From JBHELG01 sp046263195 (GTDB taxonomy: Bacteria > Actinomycetota > Nitriliruptoria > Nitriliruptorales > JAHWKO01): a stretch of DNA of 22,558 bases. This document shows positions 15,369-21,917 of this stretch, piece by piece. The notes under the pieces are model-generated. The model ran no database searches. It was given only the letters and a program-made list of their open reading frames with translations, and had not been told where the DNA came from. The DNA lies in the NCBI GenBank assembly GCA_046263195.1, contig JBHELG010000064.1:1-22558 (forward strand), in the 5' to 3' direction. The translations under genes were made by a program, and so were the position numbers. How positions within the stretch are numbered: position 1 is the stretch's first letter; the number at the start of each line of letters is the position of its first letter.

Positions 15369-15420
15369 CGCTCCCGGCTGGTCGGACAGGACCATTGGAC
15401 TGAGACCGGGGCTGTGAAAT

Positions 15421-15440
15421 CGGGTAGTTCGGCCTACCCG
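15421..15440. terminator. Hairpin downstream of the DUF4870 gene
   Basis: CGGGTAG and CTACCCG form a perfect 7-bp stem around TTCGGC, 52 nt after the DUF4870 stop. There is no T-run, so it is only a possible terminator or an RNA 3'-end stabiliser. The rest of 15369-15587 shows nothing I can name. Confidence 0.35.
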
Positions 15441-15587
15441 CGTAACGGTATGCGCCGCAAGTGGCAGACACGCACACTTGAGATTGGGCAGGTTTCGCGT
15501 TGCCGCTCGCCGAGGGCCGGAAGAGCTGGTGTGGCACTCGTACGGGTCGGGTGCGGGCAGCGCTCAGGTGAGACAAAGGAGGCGAGC

Positions 15588-16511
15588 ATGGGCACTCGGA
15601 CCATACCCACAGAAGCTCTCGGCATGCAGGCGGTGCGGCTCATGGATCGTGAGCGCGCCGAACTCCTCGCGGTTCTGAAGGGTCGCGACGGGCCGGACTG
15701 GAACCTGAAGACGGGCTTCCGCGGCATGACGGTCACCGAGCTCGTTCAGCACATGGTGGAGGATTCGGAGCGTTTGGCGGATGCCTGGGAGCGGCACTAT
15801 TCCCACCTGGACGAGCCCCTCTTCTGGGCCCTCGAGCATCCCGAAGAGGAGCACGCCCTCGAGGAGGACCCCGCCGAACCCGACGAGCTGGTCGAGCGCT
15901 ACTCGACGGCGATGGAGCGGGTGCGCACCTCACTCGCCCAGGCTCGTCTCGACGACTGGGAGTGGCCGTCGGTCTGCCCCTTGGGAGGGCTCGAGACGCT
16001 CAGCGAAGCGGCACGCCGCTGGCTCGCTCACCACTATGTGCACCGTGAGGACATCCACGAGATTCTCGGGCTGCCCCCCGACAACGACGAGGAGACGGTC
16101 AGCCTCGTCGTCGAGTTCACCCTGCACGCGTTGGTGATGGTCGGTGGGGACAGCATGCCCTATCCCATGGCGATGAAGGTCATCACGGCCCCGCCGGGCT
16201 CGGGTGCCTGGACTCTCGTGTTTGCGGACCCGGACGAGCGTGAAGACCGCTTCGCAACCACCTGGGAGAAGTTCCTGGGGTGGGAGTCGGAGCCGCCCCC
16301 GGAGCGGCGAGTCGAGCGCGGCACCGGGCCGGGGACGAGGGTGAGTGTCCGCGGCTACGGCGAGGCGGTGTGGCGTGCGGGGTTCGGACGCGGTCATTCC
16401 TGGGACGAGTTGCAGGTGCACGGGGACGACGAGGCCGTGCAGGCCTGGGAGCGTCTCACCGAGATGCTCGACGGGAGCATCGAGAAGCGGCTGCCCTCCG
16501 GTAAGGGCTAG
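15588..16511 (+). CDS. DinB/MDMPI-fold protein (maleylpyruvate isomerase family)
   Basis: The 307-residue protein has the four-helix DinB fold of the mycothiol-dependent maleylpyruvate isomerase N-terminal domain. The start pattern MTVTELVQHMVEDSERLADAW places a metal-ligand histidine at residue 55. The second ligand cluster AHHYVHREDIHEILGL supplies His148/149 and His152, spaced as in the family. The C-terminal half (about 165-300), ending in a region like VQAWERLTEMLDGSIEKRL, resembles the family's C-terminal domain. Family members use mycothiol or act as DinB-like metal-dependent thiol transferases; the substrate here is unknown. AAAGGAGG lies 7 nt before ATG 15588, which decides that start over the upstream ATG at 15414. 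It is convergent with the acidic-protein gene. Confidence 0.72.
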   Translation: MGTRTIPTEALGMQAVRLMDRERAELLAVLKGRDGPDWNLKTGFRGMTVTELVQHMVEDSERLADAWERHYSHLDEPLFWALEHPEEEHALEEDPAEPDELVERYSTAMERVRTSLAQARLDDWEWPSVCPLGGLETLSEAARRWLAHHYVHREDIHEILGLPPDNDEETVSLVVEFTLHALVMVGGDSMPYPMAMKVITAPPGSGAWTLVFADPDEREDRFATTWEKFLGWESEPPPERRVERGTGPGTRVSVRGYGEAVWRAGFGRGHSWDELQVHGDDEAVQAWERLTEMLDGSIEKRLPSGKG

Positions 16512-16552
16512 CGGTTCGGAGTGGACGTCCCTCACACCCGACGGGGGGGTAG

Positions 16553-16591
16553 GCGCGGGAGCAGCATCGGTTGCTGCCGGTACTCCCGCGC
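16553..16591. terminator. Bidirectional terminator-like hairpin
   Basis: GCGCGGGAG (16553-16561) pairs with CTCCCGCGC (16583-16591), and an inner CAGCA/TGCTG stem sits directly inside it. It lies between the convergent ends of the MDMPI-fold gene and the acidic-protein gene, where a shared terminator is expected. There is no clear T-run. Confidence 0.55.
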
Positions 16592-16661
16592 TATCCCTCC
16601 TCTCTGCTCGTCAGGACGTGTCTTGCGACAGCCGTCGCTTTCGCCCTCCTAACCGGAGGCG

Positions 16662-16952
16662 TCATTCCTCGTCTTCGTCTGCGTCCTCGTCGGTGGCTTC
16701 GTCCTCGCCTCTGACCTCGTCCTCGCCGGTGGCTTCGTCCTCGCCTGTCACTTCGTCCTCTTCGATGGGGACGTACATCTCCTCGTCGTGTTCCATGTCA
16801 GCGAGTTCCTGCTCGGCCTCGGCCAGCTCCTGTCGCAGACGCTCCATCTTCTGCTCGAGATGCTGACGCTTCTGGGTGCGCCAGGATTCGACGACCTCGG
16901 GCGTGACCGGATCGCCTGGCTCCCAATCTGCTAGCACATCGTCGTTGCTCAT
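16662..16952 (-). CDS. Small acidic coiled-coil protein with EDE repeats
   Basis: I do not recognise a family for this 96-residue protein. Residues about 1-25 are proline/acid-rich (DWEPGDPVTPEVVESW). Residues 26-55 form a charged heptad-like helix (QHLEQKMERLRQELAEAEQE) that is probably a coiled coil. The tail is four six-residue units EDE[V/A][T/R][G/D] (residues 65-88) followed by DEDADEDEE. The start at 16952 is set by GGAGG a few bases upstream and by a clean MSNDD opening; the longer 111-residue reading has no ribosome site. The strong negative charge suggests a binding, chaperone-like or DNA-mimic role, but that is only inference. It is divergent from the beta-helix gene. Confidence 0.7.
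   Translation of the reverse strand: MSNDDVLADWEPGDPVTPEVVESWRTQKRQHLEQKMERLRQELAEAEQELADMEHDEEMYVPIEEDEVTGEDEATGEDEVRGEDEATDEDADEDEE
16689..16760 (-). repeat. 18-bp coding repeat giving the acidic tail
   Basis: Four consecutive 18-bp units encode EDEVTG, EDEATG, EDEVRG and EDEATD. Alternation of V and A suggests that 36-bp blocks were duplicated. The copy number is probably variable between strains. Confidence 0.8.
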
Positions 16953-17197
16953 CGAGCCTCCTCCTCGTCTTCGCCGCAGCGCAGAGCACCTGTACAAGCT
17001 TGGCTGGCCTGGCCCCGCTCAACCAGCGAGCAGTGGACACGAGACAGGCCGGCAGCCGGAGGATCATCGCTGACTGAACACCGGGCTGGACGTACCTCGC
17101 GCGTTTCGGTTAGGGGTCTGCTCAGCACGAGTTGTCCACCGCGGCGCTGGGAGACTCGGGCGGAAACGGTGACTCTTGCCTCTAGAGCTTGTCCCGG

Positions 17198-17253
17198 CCC
17201 CCCAAGTAGAGATCGTCCCAGTCCCGGTCGCGAGACGATCGGCAGTTGGGGGG
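17198..17253 (+). promoter_or_regulatory. Hairpin covering the ribosome-binding site of the beta-helix gene
   Basis: CCCCCCAA (17198-17205) is complementary to TTGGGGGG (17246-17253). Inside it GATCGTC (17211-17217) is complementary to GACGATC (17234-17240). The two stems are separated by a symmetric 5x5 internal loop (gtaga and ggcag) and close a 16-nt loop. The outer 3' arm is the G6 run that serves as the Shine-Dalgarno sequence 4 nt before GTG 17258. When folded, the RNA would hide its own ribosome site. The pairing is seen directly; a thermometer or ligand-switch role is inference. Confidence 0.65.
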
Positions 17254-17257
17254 CGAA

Positions 17258-18349
17258 GTGACCAGACGGGCGATTGCTACCATGTCTTTCATCGCGGCAT
17301 CGGTCGCCCTGGCGCAACCTGCATCTGGATCGCATCTCGCCTGCGGATCGATCGTGATCCAGGACGTGGTGTTGGATCGCGACCTGTTCTGCCCCGGTCA
17401 GCCCGCATTCCGGGTCGAGGCGGACAACGTTGTCGTTGACCTCGGTGGCCATACCATCGCGGGAGATGGCACGAGCGCCGGCGTCGACGTCAGCTACGGC
17501 GTCGAGTCGGCCCACATTCGCAATGGACGCATCAGCAACTTCTGGGCGGGGGCTGCGCTTTACGGCACGCGTTCGACGATCACGAACATCGAATTCTCGG
17601 ACAATCACGTGGGCATCGAGAACGGTGGTAACGGCACCAGGGTCTCATCATCCCGCTTCCTGCGAAACTTCCTCGGCATCAACATGTTCGACGTTCCACC
17701 GTATGGCGGCGTCATCGAAGACAGCATATTCGAGGGGCAGGAAGGGTCTGCCGTCTCCGCCAGTCAGTACGACGGGGTGATCGTGCGGAACAACCGCATA
17801 GCGGGGAATCGGGTCGGGTTGTCCTTGTCTATGGCTAGGCGTTGGGATGTGGTGGACAACACGTTTCTGCGCAATGGGCACGGGGTAGAGCTTGGCAATG
17901 CGGAATCGGAGGGGAACCGCTTTAGGGGCAACAGGTTCCTGGAGAACCAGGTCGGGCTGCAGATCGGTGAGGCGAGCGTTGGCGATGGGCAGGCTCATGG
18001 CTTCGCGGTTGTCCCAGACACGATCGTTCGGGGCAACCAGTTCATGCGCAACGACGCCGCAGGTCTCCTCATACTTCTGACGGTCGGCGAGGCTCAGGGC
18101 AGCCTCGTCGAGGAGAACCGCTTCGTCCGCAACGGTTACGCCCCGGGAGGGGTGGAGAACCTGTCGACGGCACCCGTCGATGACGGACTCCATGCGGAAG
18201 GACCCGTGACGGCTGGATTCACCGTGCGGAACAACATGTTCGTCGCAAATGCCGATTACGGGGTCGAGGCACCCGAGATCAGCGACGGAGGCGGGAACAA
18301 GGGGCGGGCCAACGGCAACCGGGGTCAATGCCTCGGAGTGTCCTGTTAG
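17258..18349 (+). CDS. Secreted right-handed parallel beta-helix (NosD/pectate-lyase-like) protein
   Basis: The 363-residue protein starts with a signal peptide (TRRAIATMSFIAASVALAQPASGS, cut probably after ASG). The rest is made of repeated 20-25-residue coils typical of parallel beta-helices, rich in N-x-[IVF] and GN/RN turns, for example NVVVDLGGHTI, AHIRNGRISNFWAG, GVIVRNNRIAGNRVG, NRFRGNRFLENQVGLQIG and FTVRNNMFVANADYGVE. Such proteins are usually extracellular polysaccharide-binding or -cleaving. I see no clear catalytic residues, so enzymatic activity is uncertain. Two cysteines near the N-terminus (HLACGS, LFCPG) and two at the C-terminus (QCLGVSC) may form disulfides. GTG 17258 follows a G6 ribosome site; TTG 17246 would place the start inside the hairpin arm. 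Confidence 0.83.
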   Translation: MTRRAIATMSFIAASVALAQPASGSHLACGSIVIQDVVLDRDLFCPGQPAFRVEADNVVVDLGGHTIAGDGTSAGVDVSYGVESAHIRNGRISNFWAGAALYGTRSTITNIEFSDNHVGIENGGNGTRVSSSRFLRNFLGINMFDVPPYGGVIEDSIFEGQEGSAVSASQYDGVIVRNNRIAGNRVGLSLSMARRWDVVDNTFLRNGHGVELGNAESEGNRFRGNRFLENQVGLQIGEASVGDGQAHGFAVVPDTIVRGNQFMRNDAAGLLILLTVGEAQGSLVEENRFVRNGYAPGGVENLSTAPVDDGLHAEGPVTAGFTVRNNMFVANADYGVEAPEISDGGGNKGRANGNRGQCLGVSC

Positions 18350-18446
18350 GCCAGCAGCTGCCCACCCGCCGAGCCGAGAGCGACACCTCGCTGGGAAGGA
18401 CGTGACAGATGCTGCGGGCGAGATTGAGGACGATGCTCGAACGCGG

Positions 18447-18478
18447 GAGGGGAGGGGCTCGCTGGGGCCCCTCCCCTC
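18447..18478 (+). terminator. Strong 12-bp hairpin after the beta-helix gene
   Basis: GAGGGGAGGGGC (18447-18458) pairs perfectly with GCCCCTCCCCTC (18467-18478) around an 8-nt loop, 97 nt after the stop codon. It is followed by CGTCAGCC rather than a T-run, as is common for high-GC terminators. Confidence 0.6.
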
Positions 18479-18497
18479 GTCAGCCTTGCTCGGTGGA

Positions 18498-18556
18498 GTG
18501 ATCGGATTTCAGGACCGATCACCAGTCGCTTCTGCTACCGGCCGTGCGGTCGGTAG
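18498..18556. other. Two further hairpins in tandem
   Basis: GTGATCGG (18498-18505) pairs with CCGATCAC (18515-18522) around 9 nt. CTACCG (18535-18540) then pairs with CGGTAG (18551-18556) around 10 nt. With the hairpin at 18447 this makes three stems in a row within 110 nt, either a reinforced terminator or a structured RNA. Confidence 0.4.
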
Positions 18557-18765
18557 GCCCATCGGATTAGCCGACCGAGCGAAAGTGGTCTTCTGTTGTC
18601 ATGGCCTCGGTTCGCACTGGGTGTGCAGATCCGCGCTGTCATCGCCCGCACCGGGCTCGTCCTCTTCGTGAGCCGCGGTCGTCGCGAAGTCGTCAATTTG
18701 TTGATCTCGAGCGGCGGGCTTGGTGAACGACGTTGCCCCTTCACCACAGCTTCCGTGACCCTCGT

Positions 18766-18797
18766 GCTCGTCGGTTCGAAACCCGCCGCGCCCACCA
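18766..18797 (+). other. tRNA 3'-end fragment (T arm, acceptor strand, ACCA), possible att site
   Basis: The sequence has exact tRNA 3' geometry: a T-stem/loop GTCGG-TTCGAAA-CCCGC (one C-C mismatch), seven acceptor bases CGCGCCC, then ACCA. No matching 5' acceptor (GGGCGCG) exists in the 100 nt upstream, so this is not a whole tRNA gene. Integrases commonly leave such duplicated tRNA ends at element borders. A related fragment lies on the other strand at 19953-20002. Confidence 0.5.
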
Positions 18798-18884
18798 CGA
18801 CGCCGCCGTGTACCTCGACTGGGCAGAGGGCATTCTCGAGCCCCTTCTGGGGAGAGCAGGCCGATGCTTGGCCTACTCTGTCTG

Positions 18885-18927
18885 CCTACCTACCCTCCTA
18901 CTCCTACTCCCTACCCACCACCCCCCT
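18885..18927 (-). repeat. G-free, CTACTC-type low-complexity tract (G-rich on the minus strand)
   Basis: These 43 nt contain no G on the plus strand and are built of CTAC/CTACTC/CCTC units. The minus strand reads as clustered G3-G6 runs separated by short T/A loops, which could form a G-quadruplex, although one loop is long. The tract lies in non-coding DNA 88 nt after the tRNA-like end. Confidence 0.6.
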
Positions 18928-19192
18928 GGCAGGACGCCCGCACCGCGACGGGCGCGACGACGACGACCGTTCGGGACGACAGGTGGGACGGGAGCGCCAG
19001 GCGAGACTCGAGGCCAGGATGACCGTGGGCGGTGTCAACGGTGGGGGGATTTCAACCCGGGGGTGCGGATATACGAATGTCCACCCCCGACAAAACTCGC
19101 GCCACGCCGCATGTTTCCAGGTCGTTCCCAAGTCGGCGGACCCTCACCACCCATGCGTGATGCCATCGTGCTCGTCAAGGCGCTCGAAAGAC

Positions 19193-19369
19193 ATGACCGA
19201 GCGGCTGGAAAACGAGTGGTTTTGCGAGGACAGCGACTGCCACGCCATGACGGGCGGTTACCCGATGGGATCCCTACTTCACTGGCCACCGGACAAGAGG
19301 TCCGCCAATAGGCGAGGCCCGGTCCAGGCTTCGACGGGGACCTCGGGACCGGGCCTCTTGTGCTGGTGA
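19193..19369 (+). CDS. Hypothetical 58-residue ORF with a Cys-x5-Cys pair
   Basis: The translation opens MTERLENEWFCEDSDCHAM and looks more protein-like than the surrounding sequence; the two cysteines and a histidine could hold a metal. I see no ribosome site upstream, no known family, and the last 56 nt run through the inverted repeat at 19314-19357. It may be a small gene of the mobile element or a chance ORF. Confidence 0.22.
   Translation: MTERLENEWFCEDSDCHAMTGGYPMGSLLHWPPDKRSANRRGPVQASTGTSGPGLLCW
19314..19357. terminator. 12-bp perfect inverted repeat, terminator-like
   Basis: GAGGCCCGGTCC (19314-19325) pairs with GGACCGGGCCTC (19346-19357) around a 20-nt loop that can form a further short AGG/CCT stem. 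TTGTGCTGG follows on the plus strand. It would be a strong stop for either strand. Confidence 0.5.
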
Positions 19370-19493
19370 ACAGTCACTGAACAGGATGGTCGCCGGTAGA
19401 CGACCGCGTAGAACATACCATTCGTCCGAATCTGCCGCCTGTCCTCGCGTACAGGGCCGGCACGTGGGCGATACTTAGGGCAGTAATCCACGT

Positions 19494-19554
19494 ACAAGAA
19501 TCTTGTTTCGTTAGGACAACCAATTTTGGATACCGACCTCAGAAATTGTATACT
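19494..19554 (+). promoter_or_regulatory. Promoter of the excisionase remnant with upstream dyad
   Basis: TTGGAT (19526-19531) and TATACT (19549-19554) are separated by exactly 17 nt in a conspicuously AT-rich patch. Twenty bases before the -35 box is the dyad ACAAGA-A-TCTTGT (19494-19506), a plausible operator. This is one of the best consensus-like promoters in the window, and its base composition differs from its surroundings, as expected for imported DNA. Confidence 0.55.
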
Positions 19555-19588
19555 AATGGACGCAATGGAATCTGAAGGGATAGCCACA

Positions 19589-19848
19589 ATGCGACTGGAC
19601 TCCGGGCACCTTTGGGACTCGCACGAGACGGCTGAGTTCCTCGGGATTCACCCTGAGACGCTGCGAAGGTATGTGTGCGAGGGCAGGATCGAGAAGCTGC
19701 CGCCGCGGATGACCGTGGCGGAGCTCGCCGAAGTGCTGCGGATAGGGCGCACCAGGCGTACCTGGCCATCGAGCGGGGCGAGATTCCCACCGTCCGCATC
19801 GGCCGCACCATCCGAGTCCCCCGGTCGTGGCTCGCACGGGCACCTTGA
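19589..19848 (+). pseudogene. Excisionase/HTH DNA-binding protein, frameshifted
   Basis: Two helix-turn-helix segments sit in tandem. The first (WDSHETAEFLGIHPETLRRY, then VCEGRIEKLPP) is MerR/excisionase-like and seems to lack its wing. The second starts MTVAELAEVLRIGRT and, after one missing base near 19756, continues in the next frame as AYLAIERGEIPTVRIG, then RTIRVPRSWLARAP and a stop at 19846-19848. The joined second half is a textbook excisionase (MerR-like HTH plus wing), a family that directs integrase toward excision of mobile elements. ATG 19589 has AAGGG upstream; ATG 19709 is an internal start for the second domain alone. Without the shift the frame runs to 19909 as nonsense. It is either a dead element gene or a sequencing indel. 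Confidence 0.6.
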
Positions 19849-19952
19849 GGCCGCTGAGTCAGGAGGGCGACCTCGCGTTCCCGGAATGTTCCCAGTGGCC
19901 GTCTACTGACCGGCCAGTCAACAGGCCAATATGGCCCTGACCAGCACAAAAG

Positions 19953-20002
19953 TGGGTGGGCGCGGGCGGTCGAACCGACGACCTCCGGTGTGTAAAGACG
20001 GT
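19953..20002 (-). other. tRNA-Val(TAC)-like 3' half, possible att site
   Basis: On the minus strand the sequence runs from an anticodon loop CTTTACAC through CCGGAGGTCG and a T arm (TCGTCGGTTCGA, then CCGCC with an apparent two-base loss) to the acceptor CGCGCCCACC. TAC is a valine anticodon. The 5' half is absent and the anticodon stem is imperfect. A fragment from anticodon loop to 3' end is the usual footprint of tyrosine-integrase attachment in tRNA genes. It shares TCGTCGGTTCGA and CGCGCCCACC with the plus-strand fragment at 18766-18797. Confidence 0.5.
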
Positions 20003-20079
20003 CGGGGACGTTCGTGGCGTGGTGAGCTGTTACGGTCTGTGCCGCTGACCAGGCGGGACAGCATCGAGGTGATATCGCG

Positions 20080-20178
20080 ATGCGCCTGGAGGATCGCGGT
20101 GATGGGCCGTTCGTTATCAGCGCGCTATCAGCGGCCGGTCGTTTGGTCTCGCCCTCCCTGCTGGCCGGACAAGCCTGA
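20080..20178 (+). CDS. Hypothetical 32-residue ORF
   Basis: ATG 20080 has GAGGTG about 8 nt upstream, a reasonable ribosome site. The product (opening MRLEDRGDGPFVISALSAAG) has a normal residue composition but no family I can name. It may be a small element gene or a remnant. Confidence 0.2.
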   Translation: MRLEDRGDGPFVISALSAAGRLVSPSLLAGQA

Positions 20179-20527
20179 GCCTCCAGTCGAGCAGGGGCGG
20201 TGCCACAATCAGACGGGTGCTGCTCAGGAAGGTGAAGCAGGCCGCTACCAAGGCGAACGATTAGGGTGTCAGGACCGTCGAAGCATGCCTTAGGGTGCCT
20301 CTGGCCTCTTGCCTTCTGGCCGTGCCGTGCAGGTCTGGGGCCCATCCCCTAGGCGGCGCGGCGGTTGCCGAACCAGCCCATGGCCGTTGCGCGCCGACCG
20401 CTACTGACCTCGGGGGAGGGGCGCCCGCTCGAGTGGCGGGCCCCGCAGCAATTGGCCTGTGAAACCTTGGTTGTTGGCTTGGGCCTCTTGAGGGCACGAG
20501 CGCGACATACCTGTCGCGTCTCGCCAA

Positions 20528-21010
20528 CTACTCGGACCCACCTCTCCTGTCGGCGTCGGGCGGCGGCATGAGGTTGTCTGCTTCGTCCTTGACCCGGACG
20601 AATTTCAAGCCGAGGTCGTCCCGGCGGTCGTCGTCCAAGGCCTCCAGTCGCGGGATCACGTGATCTTCGTAGGCCTTCACGTGGGTCTCGACCTTCGTCA
20701 TCAGCTCGTCCAGGGCCGAGATGAAATCCGGGGTGTGTACGTCATATTCTGACAGGCGTGTGAGTAGCTCGTCGATGGCTGCGTGTTCTGCTGTGCTCGC
20801 TGCGACCGAGGTCTGGTCTCCCTTCGACATCTCCCTGGCGACGGGCTCCACAACATCGGACTCCGCACGGGTGTGGCGACGGATCTCCCTAGTGGTGTCC
20901 CCGGTTAGGACCTGCCGTTTCAGGCCGCTTATATCCGCTGTCCGGATCTTATCCAGGGTACGTTGAATGTCCTCGTGGTCTCGCCGCAACTGGACGATGA
21001 TTGTCGCCAT
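20528..21010 (-). CDS. Hemerythrin HHE cation-binding domain protein
   Basis: The 160-residue protein is predicted to be a helical bundle with the hemerythrin ligand pattern: His12 in RRDHEDIQ, His46 and Glu50 in RRHTRAESDVVEP, His76 in TAEHAAIDELL, and His110 and His117 in ETHVKAYEDHVIPRLE. These positions would hold a non-haem di-iron centre that in the family binds oxygen or nitric oxide or senses them. The ATG at 21010 follows GGGGGT at a suitable distance. The Asp-rich C-terminus (PPPDADRRGGSE) is probably disordered. It stands alone between two gene-poor stretches, so its role is not shown by context; oxygen, nitrosative-stress or iron-related function is family inference. Confidence 0.85.
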   Translation of the reverse strand: MATIIVQLRRDHEDIQRTLDKIRTADISGLKRQVLTGDTTREIRRHTRAESDVVEPVAREMSKGDQTSVAASTAEHAAIDELLTRLSEYDVHTPDFISALDELMTKVETHVKAYEDHVIPRLEALDDDRRDDLGLKFVRVKDEADNLMPPPDADRRGGSE

Positions 21011-21024
21011 GGTTTACCCCCAAG

Positions 21025-21351
21025 ATGAAGGCCTCGATGGTCACCTTCGAACGTAGACGGCCTAGCATCCCTGTCTCTGGACCATCGTCGGCCTTCCCGG
21101 ACACCAAACCGGAGTGGTGGAGTGGAGCTGGTTCGGTCGAGATCGCCGAACGGGGCCACATTCTGGCGGCCCCTCGGCGAGCAGACCGCACCCACGTCGG
21201 AAGGGCGCCAGACCTCGTGGCCAAGGGCCCGATCAAGCGCTCAATCACGGCGTGGGCGAACAGCCCAGCCACGTTCGCCTTCGACGGACCCAAGCCGTTG
21301 TCGATCACGACGGGTCGCTCCGAGGGGTTGCACTCACCCAGCCCGTCGTGA
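21025..21351 (+). CDS. Hypothetical ORF of uncertain reality
   Basis: The 108-codon frame has an increasingly G/C-biased third codon position toward its end, which suggests real or formerly real coding sequence. The translation includes WWSGAGSVEIAERGHILAAP and ITAWANSPATFAFDGPKPLS, but I recognise no family. There is no good ribosome site, and the opposite frame (to 21308) is also open. The end coincides with the inverted repeat at 21304-21352. Confidence 0.22.
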   Translation: MKASMVTFERRRPSIPVSGPSSAFPDTKPEWWSGAGSVEIAERGHILAAPRRADRTHVGRAPDLVAKGPIKRSITAWANSPATFAFDGPKPLSITTGRSEGLHSPSPS

Positions 21352-21352
21352 T
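21304..21352. repeat. 11-bp perfect inverted repeat
   Basis: ATCACGACGGG and CCCGTCGTGAT flank a 27-nt spacer. It could be a terminator-like hairpin or a protein-binding dyad; nothing around it decides between them. Confidence 0.5.
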
Positions 21353-21852
21353 GGGAAGCAGCGTCACCGTGAAGTGTGCGGCGTCACCCCCTGCCAATTT
21401 CAGCTCACCGTCGCCGGCTCGGAGTACCAAGTTCGCGCGGGAGGCACCTCGAAGACAACCCGCCCATCACGTGCAGTTGGTGGGCCCCGGGCTGAACCCG
21501 ATCCGACGGATTATGAGAATCACGAGGGGTGTCTACTCGTGTCCGTGGACGTCCGGCGTAGCAGGTCGGACCCCGTGACTCATCCACAGCCATCGACAGG
21601 CGTTCGCCGTCGTGCGCTTCGTTGGCAACAAACTTGGCAACACGGGCGGCGTTGCGGGGCGTCCGGCAAAAGTAGTCGGTGGTGGCCGTCCTTCGGTCGG
21701 CCGAGATTCACCACTTTGAAAGGGTGCCAATATGCGTCTGCGGAGGTTGGCGGCCGTCCGCCTTCATGGCCTTGACCTGCGGTTTCGCGAGGATCGACGT
21801 CCGTTGACGTCCGCTGCGATGGCTGGTCGAGCATGTCCGTGACGGCGAATTC

Positions 21853-21876
21853 TGCGACCCATGATGCGACCCATGC
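21853..21876. repeat. 12-bp tandem duplication
   Basis: TGCGACCCATGA is followed directly by TGCGACCCATGC in non-coding DNA, consistent with slippage. Confidence 0.7.
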
Positions 21877-21917
21877 CGAGTCGCGCGGTGTCCTGTTGTC
21901 AACGGCGGGGCTGCCGC

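Larger units (their letters stand above)
18350..19588. other. Long region without a convincing gene
   Basis: About 1.2 kb between the beta-helix gene and the excisionase remnant. It holds the three hairpins, the tRNA 3'-end fragment, the G-free tract, a 12-bp inverted repeat at 19314-19357 and one possible small ORF. Long ORFs across it (for example 18733-19311) have Arg/Pro-rich, family-free translations and pass through the tRNA-like end, so I do not call them. It reads as decayed integrated DNA. Confidence 0.6.
19849..20527. other. Region without a convincing gene
   Basis: This holds the minus-strand tRNA-Val-like fragment and one possible 32-codon ORF at 20080-20178. I see no other gene, terminator or regular repeat. 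The ORF at 19931-20293 crosses the tRNA fragment and is not credible. Confidence 0.5.
21011..21917. other. Gene-poor region with short repeats
   Basis: Apart from the doubtful ORF at 21025 I find no gene. It holds an 11-bp inverted repeat (ATCACGACGGG 21304-21314 with CCCGTCGTGAT 21342-21352), a 12-bp tandem duplication TGCGACCCATGA/TGCGACCCATGC (21853-21876), and a 10-bp-period GACGTCCG repeat near 21795-21813. Other frames give Arg/Ser-rich nonsense. It looks like a scar of mobile DNA. Confidence 0.5.

Noticed and set aside
18535..18798. Minus-strand ORF starting MVGAAGFEPT
   Set aside because: This peptide is the familiar spurious reading of the antisense of a tRNA T arm and acceptor end; it supports the tRNA-fragment call instead.
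18733..19311. 192-codon ORF after the tRNA-like end
   Set aside because: Composition is Arg/Pro-rich, it begins inside the tRNA-like fragment and runs through the G-free tract. No family features or ribosome site.
19931..20293. 120-codon plus-strand ORF
   Set aside because: It crosses the antisense of the tRNA-Val-like fragment and has no recognisable features.
21122..21775. 217-codon plus-strand ORF
   Set aside because: Arg/Ser-rich translation, no ribosome site, competes with other equally weak frames in a repeat-containing region.
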